NCBI GenBank assembly: GCA_017163975.1
Contig: JAFFSR010000218.1
Coordinates: 5,025,501-5,089,500 of the forward strand
DNA length: 64,000 bases
Direction of reading: 5' to 3'
Origin: Anastatus disparis
Lineage: Eukaryota > Arthropoda > Insecta > Hymenoptera > Eupelmidae
Below the pieces are notes generated by a model. It made no database searches, was not told where the DNA came from, and was given only the letters and a program-made list of their open reading frames with translations. Made by a program: the position numbers and the translations under genes. This document shows positions 23,977 to 33,046 of this stretch, piece after piece. Each line of letters begins with the position of its first letter. The first letter of the stretch is position 1.

Positions 23977-24441
23977 AAGAGCTATGGTGGCTCAGGGGCT
24001 AGAACATCCGACTCTCACCCAGAGGGCCGGGGTTCGAGTCCCGGTGAGGGCGGGATTTTTTCCATTTTTAATTAAAAAAAGTGGAGAATTTTTCGAACTC
24101 ATTGACACCGTGGTGGACCACCCCCGAATGATTTTCCGCGGTTTTAACAAAAACCGCAGATAATTATTCGAGGGTCGGTAAGGCAGAGAATGCGACTGCT
24201 CCACTACTATAGTTGAGCCGGAACGTTCTGCCGGGTTGGTGTGAGCTCTCGATGCGCTTAAAAGGATGGGTAGAGCGAGTCTCCCCGCCTGAGTAGGCCT
24301 GCACGGGTACGCGAACACCTTCCGGGGTAAAAAGGTATGGGTTCGAAGGCGAAAACACCGGAACACATAGGTGGTCGAGGTGTCCCGTAAAAAAATTGTA
24401 GAACCTGTACGGGTATGGTACTTGAAAGTTTATCTGAGTTT
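23977..24441 (+). mobile_element. tRNA-Glu-derived SINE with 16-bp target duplication
   Basis: The head shows an RNA polymerase III A box (TGGCTCAGGGG) and B box (GGTTCGAGTCC at 24031-24041) in a tRNA-like fold with CTC in the anticodon position, most like tRNA-Glu. The body of about 390 bases is unrelated to tRNA. Flanks are ATTAAGAGGCACAGTA (23961-23976) and ATTAAGAGGCGTAGTA (24442-24457), a 16-base duplication with two differences, expected for LINE-driven insertion. It landed inside a copy of repeat R. Overlapping open frames on the minus strand here are chance products of the GC-rich body. Confidence 0.78.
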
Positions 24442-24855
24442 ATTAAGAGGCGTAGTACCCATAGTGGGTGCGTTGAAAATCAGCGAATAAAATCCTCAGT
24501 GGGTTTTCTAGACACCTGGGTCTACCCCTATAAACCTACCCCTTATAAACGACGGAAAAGTTCCCGTGTGAGCAGACCTTACGTACGGGTTCCCAAAAGG
24601 TCACCGTCACCAGCTAAGTACGCCGCGCAAAAACTGCAAGTCCAGCTCATGCAGAGGAGCTGCAGTATTAGTCAGTTGTTTTCAGAACCTCTTAACAGAC
24701 AGTCGCTTCAGAATCTCTTAGCTGTCTCCAGAACCTCTTGACAGAAAGTTGCTTCCAGAACATCGTTTCAATTTTTAAGCAAACTCTCTCATCCTCAGAA
24801 TCTCTTAGTTGCTTCCAGAACATCATTTCAAAGCAGTCTCTCTCTCTCACCAGGA
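24442..24855 (+). promoter_or_regulatory. repeat R copy 2 plus leader exon and splice donor
   Basis: 24442-24625 is a full copy of repeat R, with the hairpin less well kept than in copy 1. It runs into a leader with repeated AGAACCTCTT and TTGCTTCCAGAACATC words, CT-rich DNA and the donor CACCAGGA|GTAAGTAA at 24855. Confidence 0.65.
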
Positions 24856-25147
24856 GTAAGTAAATTTTTCTTTCTTTTCTCTATTTTTATTTTTGTAACT
24901 TTCTTCTAAAATATTTCAATTTTAAAATAAATCATAATTGTATTATTATTTTTAAAATTCTAATTAATAAATATAAAATTATAATAATTTTATTCTTTTT
25001 CTTTATTTGTTTTATTAAAACTTAGAATCCTTTTCATATTCTTTTAATTAATTTTATATATTGTATACAATTTAATTTATTGTTATTTCATTTTTTTTAC
25101 ATATATTTTTAAAATTAACAAAAAAAATAATTAAGACATAAAATTGC
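24856..25147 (+). other. AT-rich intron-like spacer
   Basis: Follows the donor at 24855; no gene. Confidence 0.5.
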
Positions 25148-25470
25148 ACGCCAATAGGCCATCAACATTGTTGAGGTCTGGCATCAATAGTTTAGGAAAT
25201 CAACATTGTTGGTTCCATTCTATTGAGTCCTGTCGCGATTAAAAAAAAATAAGCATTCCGTGTTACTATCTAAAACTTTAGGTAGTTTCACAGGCCGAAT
25301 CGTCCCTTTAGGAAACGCGAAGGCCAGTGCTCTCCAGTTTATTAATAAATAACCTTCACTTTATCCATCCCGATAAAACGAACCTTACCACTAAGATACG
25401 CGCCCGGTAAACAACGCCGTTATACCTATGTTGCGAAAGGGTTAATTCCCCGACGTAACACAATGTAAAG
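25148..25470 (+). mobile_element. LTR-like 3' segment, copy 2, ending CGACGTAACA
   Basis: Second copy of the 21856-22196 module, with GCATTCCGTGTTA, TTTCACAGGCC, AAGGCCAGTGCT and GTTGCGAAAGGGTTAATTCC, ending CCCCGACGTAACA. It forms the right edge of the 2-kb insertion that splits the envelope gene. Confidence 0.65.
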
Positions 25471-26096
25471 CCGTTGCAATGAAGATAAGAGAAGATGCTT
25501 ATTGCTACAATAAAATTTCAATAACATATAATAATCACCAAAAACACGTATCATTAAACGAAGGGGAACAAGAAGAGAATGTAACTTAGCATTACCAACA
25601 GAATTTTATGTAGAAGGTAAATATACAAATTTACACTTAATACCTCAATCACTGAAGCGCCGCAGATCTTGCAACCCTTAAATAAATCAACTTGTACCTA
25701 TACCGATCCAGGAAGATTAATCAACGCTGGCATTTACAATAAAGATGATTTAGAAAAATTGAGGAATGCAGTACTCTTCCCAGCGAAGAATCCAGTTGCA
25801 TTGAACTCCTTAGCAAGGGGAGCATTAGGTGAATAATTAATACTAGAAGAAGTCCAGTTACAGAACTTGTTCGATGAAAATGTCTTTGAGAAATTCACCA
25901 AATCAACATTTATAAAAATTTGGAACCAATTCACGATGTTTAAATCACCCATTGTCGGAGTGATGAACATAAAGATTATTTTAAGAGCCATAAAATACCG
26001 TTCAACCACTATTTTACACAATTACACATTATATTACATGTATGGCTACAATTTCAGAATCATTGTAACTATAACCAACTATTAAGTTCACAAAAC
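25471..26096 (+). pseudogene. retroelement envelope glycoprotein, C-terminal part, disrupted
   Basis: Translated pieces in more than one frame read REDAYCYNKISITYNN, then INAGIYNKDDLEKLRNAV, FPAKNPVALNSLARGALG, and NVFEKFTKSTFIKIWNQF, ending in a hydrophobic stretch (SPIVGVMNIKIIL). This order of a Cys-containing segment, a helix-rich ectodomain stalk and a hydrophobic segment suits the second half of a class III-like viral glycoprotein. With 22527-23490 it makes one envelope gene interrupted by the insertion 23491-25470. Several stops and shifts are present. Recognition of this half is less secure than of the N-terminal half. Confidence 0.55.
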
Positions 26097-26296
26097 GTTT
26101 TTAGTATTGTAATTTATAAATATTACAAAATTTATATATAATACAACAAAATTTTCTTGTATTTCGAAAATTCTCTTAAAATTTATCTAAAGCATTCTTT
26201 GATATGTCAAAATTATATTTATAAATATTATATTGCAACAATATTCTTTCTTTTTCTTTAATTTTATATATATATATTTCTAAATATTTTAAAATA
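26097..26296. other. AT-rich spacer
   Basis: No gene; short AT run at about 26266-26276. Confidence 0.5.
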
Positions 26297-26612
26297 TTAC
26301 GCGACCCCGCTTTAAAGGACCGACCTCATCAGACCCCAAATAGAGCGATAGAGGCATGTTGCTTTACTTGGCTAGAGGTTTAAAATATTAAAATAAAAAT
26401 TTAAAATCTTTAATTAAATTGCGAGGTAGAAAGCGACTCGATATACGTCCCCGCATTTCAAGGGAAACCAAAGTCTGACTCTCGCCCCGCGCTAGAAAAC
26501 ACGCGGTCAAACTCGAAAATCACCAGCTAAGCGCGACGCTGCGTAAAGGAATTTACGCGTGTGCAGCGACGATTAATGAGTTATTGATTTAATTCATTCC
26601 TCGACGTTACAA
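26297..26612 (+). mobile_element. LTR-like segment ending CCTCGACGTTACA
   Basis: The first 90 bases match 21091-21180. It then carries GTCCCCGCATTTCAAGG, GACTCTCGCCCCGC and GCGCGACGCTGCG, and ends CCTCGACGTTACA. The 16-bp motif array begins 61 bases further right, so this is the left boundary of the array region. Confidence 0.6.
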
Positions 26613-26672
26613 TATAATAAAAAACTATTTGTCAAGTTTTCTTTTCAATCCATTAAAACCCAACCAAAGGTA

Positions 26673-29051
26673 CGACTATTTAACGTCGCTTTTTATTACA
26701 ACAGATAATGAGAAACATTTAAAACAGAAATAATACAAAACCTTAAAATTCTCTAAATTTTTTTAGTTTCATACAAAAACTATTCATTAAGTTTTCTATT
26801 TAGTTGATAAACTCGACTAATGGTACGACTATTTAACGTCGATTTTAATAATGACAAAAACCAGCAAAAAAAATTAGTATTAATAAGTCTAAATTTCACG
26901 CTATTTTTTACTTTTAGTCAAGAACTATGTTTTAAGTTTTCTTAATCAACGATAAACTGAAACCGAAGAAAAAGTAGAACTATCTCAAAATTTCACGGAA
27001 TTTCTTCAGTCAATTCGAAAAATTATTATTAAATAATTCTTTTTAAACAATTAACTTATTCAAATGTACGACTATTTAACGTCGCATAATAAAGAATAAA
27101 ATAACGCTTTAAAAATTGACTATTTAATGTCAGATTCGAAACATTTGAAAAGTATTTGAAACGATTTTAAATTAAAGCGTATATTCAACAAAAAAACAAA
27201 ATTAACCATAATTTGCCTTGATTCCTGAATGATTTTAATCGATTCCATTCGTGCAATGAAATTCTTCCTCTGAAACTGAGCATCTGTAAGAGTCGACTAT
27301 TTAACGTCGTTATGTTACAGTAGCAAATATCACAAACTTATAAACATCATCGTAATAGTAGAATACCCAGAGAACGATTTATGTAATTTTTATAAAAAGA
27401 AATCTTCGTATATTTATCTTTTATAAAGTCTATGTTTGCTATACACTTTTAGATTACCAATACGTGAACCACTGTTATGCGATGGTTGTCGATTTTCTGA
27501 GATGATTATATTTACTTAGGATAAAGTTTACTAGTTACTATTACCGAATTTAGTATATACATGTTAAAAATATATCAACCCAGTAAGTAATTAAAACTTC
27601 GAATTTTTCTTGTTCAATAGTATGATTTTATAGTAAATTTTGATCTAAGATAGTAAACTGATCTGATGGAACGACTATTTAATGTCGATTTCAATAAGAA
27701 AAAATTTTATAACAAATGTTCAATTTCAGGGAACTTTTTTATTTAATTTTTTTCAAGAATTTTTTGAAAAATTTTTTTTTACGTTAAATAACTTAATTGA
27801 AGTTTCGACTATTTAACGTCGTTTTCGATTATTACAGAATAAAAAAAATAACGCTTCAAAAGTCAACTATTTAACGTCAGATCTGAAATTATTGAAAAAT
27901 ACTTGACATAATTCAAAACTGAAATATTCAAGAAATTCGTAAAATAAACATAATTTGCCTTGTTTTCGAAATAATTTAACGTCGATTTTGGCAAAAACAA
28001 TATAAATTGATAAATAGAACAAATTTAATTTCACGAAATTTTTATATCAATCTATCAATAAGCTCAATTGGAGATGCGACTATTTAACGTCGATTTTGTT
28101 ATATAGATAAAGAAAAAACAATAATATGATGAGCTCTGAATTTCACGAAACATTTTTGTTATAATACAAAAACTATTTTTTATGATTTATTTTTAAACAA
28201 TAAACTCAATTAGAGATACGACTATTTAACGTCGATTTTGATAAACAGAAAAAAAAATCCAAAAATAATATAACAAGTTATAAATTTCACGAAATTTTTT
28301 TTGTGTTAATCAAGAACTTTTTTAAGTTTTCTCAATTAAAGGTACGACTATTTAACGTCATTTTTTATTATCACAGATAATGAAAAATAAATGAGTGTTT
28401 CAAAGATGACTATTTAACGTCAGAACTAAAACTTTTCGAAAAACTGCTGAAGTTACGTATTCAATAGTTGTAAGAAATAAAATAAATGTAACACTAATAG
28501 AAATGTAAATATTATTTGCCTTGATCTCGAAGAAAATAATTTAAAAACAGATGGAAATTAGTCTTTAGAGATCATGAATTTAATATTCAAAATCAACCAA
28601 AGTTGTTCTAAAACTGACTATTCAACGTCTGCATTTAATAGCTTGAATTTTGCATTCAAAACGCTCAAAATTATATTTTCTTTATGACTCTTGTAATTAA
28701 AACTGGATGAACTCGACTATTTAATGTCGTATGTGTAATTTCATAAAGTAGCAGTCTTTACAATAAAATAACATTACAAGAGATCACAAATTTAATAAGA
28801 TGCGCATATTTAATAATGACGAAATATATTGTATTCTGAAAAATATTCGATATATAAATCGAAAATATCAATGCTATGGATTAAAAATTCCTTAATCGGC
28901 ATTTAACATCGATTTTGAAAAAAATATTAAAATATATAATTATACACTTATTTAACAGTGTAACGAATTAAAATGAAATTCAGACGTGACCTTTGAAAAG
29001 ATACAATATTGATGGTATTTAACAACTATACAATTCGACTATTTAACGTCG
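26673..29051 (-). repeat. motif array block A (16-bp hairpin motif)
   Basis: On the plus strand CGACTATTTAACGTCG is exact at 26673, 26826, 27069, 27294, 27806, 28077, 28219 and 29036. Single-change copies are at 27672, 28345 and 28714. A variant form centred on TGACTATTTAACGTCA lies at 27117, 27864, 28407 and 28615, three of these 48-62 bases after a standard copy. DNA between copies is AT-rich, diverged and without long ORFs. Relative to the leftward promoter at 29.8 kb the motif reads CGACGTTAAATAGTCG in the RNA. I place it in an intron or exon of that transcription unit by inference. Confidence 0.93.
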
Positions 29052-29148
29052 ATTAGTTTGAAAAACGAAAATTTCAGATAGTTTAGTTGATATTGGAATA
29101 CTAACATACCATTTTATGAAGTTCTTCTGAACCTTTGCCTTTATCATA

Positions 29149-29391
29149 TTGAGAAGAAAAACTAATGACAAATTATTGAAAAAGACAACTTCTTGTGAAT
29201 GTAGTCCATGGCATCTAAGAAAATCGAAGAATAATTATGATGTTCCAGACGCACGAATGAATTTTAGCTTTAGTGATCCAAATACAGAACGTATTTTAAA
29301 AAAGCATCAAATTGTTGATGTTGCTTTTTTGATTGAAATGTTGATGACATCTTTAATTGATATGTGCTGTAAAATAAATAGTATAATTTAA
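29149..29391 (+). CDS. uncharacterised 80-residue ORF partly inside an inverted repeat
   Basis: The frame codes a basic N-terminal part with a Cys-x-Cys (SCECSPWHLRKSKNNYDVP), a central FSFSDPNTERILKK segment and a C-terminal hydrophobic helix (VAFLIEMLMTSLIDM). The start at 29149 is not an ATG-based assignment I can defend, since the open frame has TTG there. I do not recognise it. Its last 27 codons fall in the inverted-repeat arm 29310-29605, whose partner arm at 31332-31616 has lost the frame. It could be a remnant of a transposon protein. Confidence 0.3.
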   Translation: MRRKTNDKLLKKTTSCECSPWHLRKSKNNYDVPDARMNFSFSDPNTERILKKHQIVDVAFLIEMLMTSLIDMCCKINSII

Positions 29392-29605
29392 AAAATTTTT
29401 TACGAATATATAAAATTTAATACTTTAATTTAAATATTCGATCTTGTTAAAAAGTATTAAAAACACGATTTTTTCACTATTCTTTTACAAATTGATATTC
29501 ATCTAAAATTTCTAACTAAAGTTTTACAATCATAGAACTTAAAAAGAAAAAATTAAGTTGTTATATTTCCAAGTACTAAAATTTAACTACTATTAGTTGA
29601 AACGA
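29310..29605 (+). repeat. inverted repeat pair, left arm
   Basis: Matches 31332-31616 in inverted orientation over nearly 290 bases (for example GTTTCAACTAATAGTAGTTA and AAAAATCGTGTTTTT-like words). The arms enclose about 1.7 kb that holds the 29.8-kb promoter and a LINE fragment. Confidence 0.85.
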
Positions 29606-29684
29606 AAAAACAGAGTACATTGAAATTCTAAATGAATAAACATCGGCAAACTTGATATTTGAAATATTGAAAATTGCAACTCAC

Positions 29685-29783
29685 CTTGTGGAGACACTTG
29701 ACTGAAAGTTTTGCCATCTTACAACGTTAAGTTTGGCAGTGGCTATTGGAGAACATGCTTGTTTAACAGCAGAGACGAATCTG
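29685..29783 (-). ncRNA. first exon of transcription unit A
   Basis: Reading leftward from the predicted start near 29783 the exon runs to 29685 and ends CTCCACAAG|GTGAGT. It contains ATG at 29717 followed by ten in-frame codons up to the donor (MAKLSVKCLHK), with no stop. Whether this is translated is unknown. Downstream lies motif block A, and I find no long ORF there, so I call the unit probably non-coding. Confidence 0.5.
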
Positions 29784-29815
29784 ATTTAACGTGCACTCGG
29801 AATCAGATTTTATAC
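29778..29815 (-). promoter_or_regulatory. TATA box and initiator of transcription unit A
   Basis: On the minus strand GGGGTATAAAATCTG (TATA at 29808-29814) is followed about 31 bases later by ATCAGATTC, an initiator match. Transcription would run leftward over block A. Confidence 0.72.
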
Positions 29816-30240
29816 CCCACCAATTCATGTACCTGAACGGATTATGCTCCATTTCGGTCAAAATTAAATGGCCATAGAACAATGGTTAATGAAGGTAGAG
29901 GTAACTTTAATCTCTTTTGACCTTCTTTTACTATTACTATCGAAAAGGTAGGGATAACAGCATATAGTTAAAGGAAAAAAGAGGGAGAGAAAGCTAAGGA
30001 TGCGTACTTAAAAGTAAATTTAATTTACAATTGTCTGTAATGCACATAAAATATTTCAAATTACAAATTTTCTTAATAATTCTTTATTTTTAAAAGTAAA
30101 TGAATGCTGTTGTACAGTTATATGAAATCATAAAATGAGAAGGATTACACACAATTGAAATTTAAATCTTTAGTAAGCACCATCCTTCTTAGAATTACGG
30201 TAAATCGTAAAGTATATGTACGTCACTTAGAAAAATTGAT

Positions 30241-30465
30241 TTATAACTTTTTCAATGAAAAAACGCTGCCAAGTGCTTTGGCGCAATGCTTTCTTATAAA
30301 GCACGTTGAGTTTGAGTAACTTGATTTTATTTTGTAAAATGTGATTTTAATGTGAATATCCCTATCTACGGCATCGAAAGCTGCCTTAAAATCTACGGAA
30401 ACTATATGAATTTTATTCTTTCTTACTTTTGTCATTGAATTATATGATTTTTCTTTTTTTTTCAC
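30241..30465 (-). pseudogene. non-LTR retrotransposon reverse transcriptase fragment
   Basis: The minus-strand frame reads IHIVSVDFKAAFDAVDRDI, the conserved block of LINE reverse transcriptases that contains the first catalytic aspartate (xxDFxxAFDxVxR). It is followed by only about 40 residues of degraded sequence. The catalytic YxDD block is absent. A dead fragment, probably of a Jockey-, I- or R1-like element. Confidence 0.75.
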
Positions 30466-30724
30466 CCATATACGTTTTGTAAATGTTTATGTAAAATAGA
30501 AGAAAAATGGAAAATGAACATTTTTTTCATAATTTTCAAAATGCTCTGAAATTAAAACTACGCTAAGAAAATCCGTTTTCAAAAGTTTTTTTTTATTTTG
30601 GCCATTGCAAATAATTTCTATGCCAATTTTTAAGCAAATTCATCGGATAGTTTACGTAAAATACCAAAAAAATGAAAAATCGAAATTTGTTTTTTCAAAT
30701 AACTGAAATTAAAACTACTCTAAG

Positions 30725-30874
30725 AAAAAAGCTTCTGTGGTTCAAAATTTACAGGGATTAAAATATGCTAATGAAATAGGGTAAAGAATCGATGATGTGC
30801 TACACGTTAAAAATATAAACAAATATTTAATAATTTTTAATTAGGCACAATCTCTGAACCACAGAAGCTTTTTT
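30725..30874. mobile_element. 150-bp MITE with perfect 20-bp terminal inverted repeats
   Basis: AAAAAAGCTTCTGTGGTTCA (30725-30744) is exactly mirrored by TGAACCACAGAAGCTTTTTT (30855-30874). The interior is non-coding. The superfamily is not clear because the target duplication is not obvious. Confidence 0.78.
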
Positions 30875-31331
30875 AATGCAATAAAGCTTAAATTAAAGCA
30901 TTTAATCTGTACTTTATTTTACTTTTCATACATTTTTTGTAAGACTCTTAGTTGTTTGGTTATTCAAAATCTTAAAAATGCTCCTTTTTATTATTATATT
31001 TTCGAAAAAATGTCTGTATTTCAGTCTATTCTAACCTATTCAAAGAAAAGAAAAAACACGGGTTCATTTTTATTAATCAATAAATCATATCCTGTAGTTT
31101 GAGCCAAATCCATTTGCCTAAGGTGGGGTGCTCTCCTTGTAAGTCTTTTGTTTGCTAAGATGTTATATCTTCAAAACTTAGTATTAAATTCAAAAATTAT
31201 TTCCAAAATTAGGATCACCAAACAAATAAACTTCTATGGGACGGACTCATGAATATATTTTTCATTGTTATATACCATAAAATTCTTAGTTTTATTTAAA
31301 TCTATGAATAATAAACCGTAAGCTTATATTT
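30875..31331. other. non-coding spacer
   Basis: No gene seen; AT-rich. Confidence 0.5.
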
Positions 31332-31616
31332 TCGTTTCAACTAATAGTAGTTAAATTTTAGTACTTGGAAATATAATAACTTAATCTTTTCTTTTTAAGT
31401 TCTATAACTGTAAAATTTTAGTTAGAAATTTTCGATGAATATCAATTTGTGAAAGAATAGTGAAAAAATCGTGTTTTTTATACTTTTTAATAAGATCGAA
31501 TATTTAAATTAAAGTATTAGATTTTATATATTCGTAAAAAAATTTTTAAATTATACTATTTATTTTACAGCGCATATCAATTAAAGATGTCATCAACATT
31601 TCAATCAAAAAAGCAA
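31332..31616 (-). repeat. inverted repeat pair, right arm
   Basis: Inverted partner of 29310-29605; differences include a short insertion near 31565-31575. Confidence 0.85.
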
Positions 31617-32186
31617 TAATTTTAGGAATTTTTTTTCAAATTGTTATGTAAGCCTTAAATGAAAAATAGAAACAAATTCATTTCTAATAATTTTAAATTG
31701 CCATAAATAATACTCTTCTCATATATGTAGGGAAACAGAATTGCGTTTTTAAGATTTTTGATTGAAAGCAATTTACATTGACTAAAATACAGTTCAAAAT
31801 GGCCATATTTCTTTATTTAAAAAAATTAAATTTTAATGTTATTCTTATACTTTTATATTTGATTGCTGTTATTTTCATAGTTATTATTATTTTCTATTCA
31901 AACGGTATATATTTTATAAAAAGAATTTTTAATGATCAATACATCTTTGATTTTTAAAGATAAACATTTGTTAAACATCTATAAATATATGTTATCAAAA
32001 TAAATAAGAGTCATTAAAATGTAATTAGGAGAAAACTGAAAAATGTTTTGATGAATTTCTTTACATTGATAACTAAAATCAATTAATTCTGATTGTGCCT
32101 TTAAATAGTTAATATTAAAACTACTCATTATTAAATAAATAATTCTTAAATTAAAGAATATATATATATATATAAATAAATTATGG
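31617..32186. other. non-coding spacer
   Basis: AT-rich; no gene seen. Confidence 0.5.
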
Positions 32187-32190
32187 TTAA

Positions 32191-32567
32191 GAAGATGTAT
32201 AATGGACACTACACCTGAACTCAGGAATATTAACTTACATTCCATTTTATTGTTGAATTTCTAGAAAAGAAATGCATTAGCTTGTAGTATGTGCCATGCT
32301 GCTTATTTAGTTTAATTTTCAAATAAATGCATTCATTAGTTTTTAAGATATTTGGATTTCTGTTACGAAATCGAAAAATTTTAATAAACAATTTTGAAAC
32401 CCAAAATTCTCAATAGCTAATGAATTAATTTATTTGAAAAAAAATTCAACTGAATAATCTTTATTACATATTATAAGCTAAAACATTTCTTTACTGAAAA
32501 TTTTGCAATAAAATGGAAAAATAGCCAATTTTTATAAATACAGGTGTAGTGCCAATTTTACATCTCT
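32191..32567. mobile_element. foldback MITE flanked by TTAA, copy 1
   Basis: TTAA flanks both ends (32187-32190 and 32568-32571). Ends read GAAGATGTATAATGGACACT and, inverted, AGAGATGTAAAATTGGCACT. The two halves are imperfect mirror images, so the whole 377 bp can fold back. A better-kept copy lies at 42496-42870. TTAA flanks are the mark of piggyBac-type insertion. Confidence 0.85.
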
Positions 32568-32899
32568 TTAAATTGACTGATTAAACAGCAAGAAAATGAT
32601 TTACTTTGATAAAATGTATTTCTTCTTTCAGTAATATAATAGTATTAAAGTGAATAATATTATATCTATATGAGAATTTAGTTTATTAAAAATATAGAAT
32701 TATGAACATTCTAATTTAAAATATTCATTGACTTTTTAGTGTTATAATTAATGGATTTTTCAAATAGGAATTTTTTTTTTGAGTAAGAGAGGAAACAATT
32801 TTTGTATTATAAATTATTTTTATTTATTTTCCAAATATATTTAATGATAATTATACATTATATTATATCGATAGATAATGAAATAAACAGGGAAGCCAG

Positions 32900-33046
32900 A
32901 GAATATCTCTGGTGTATCCAGGAGCCTTAATTTTTATTCATCTCTTGAACCGAGAAGAGCCACAGCCAATCATTTGGACCTCATCTCAGAGTTAACGATG
33001 ATTAACCTTACTCTTCAACTTCCTATTTTCATCTAAGATAAGACTC
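32900..33046 (-). ncRNA. candidate terminal exon of transcription unit B
   Basis: On the minus strand TTTTTCTAATTTTAG|GAGTC is a good acceptor ending at 33047. The following 110 bases are clearly more GC-rich than the surroundings, carry AATAAA near 32935 and then a small hairpin CCAGAGATATTCTCTGG. It lies 200 bases beyond the last motif of block B, on the strand expected for that transcript. Assignment as 3' exon is inference. Confidence 0.4.

Noticed and set aside
23977..24052. Functional tRNA-Glu gene
   Set aside because: It has A and B boxes, but the acceptor stem is not convincing and it continues into a SINE body bounded by target duplications.
23992..24366. 124- and 64-residue minus-strand frames over the SINE
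   Set aside because: Overlapping frames produced by the GC-rich SINE body; no start context and no family resemblance.
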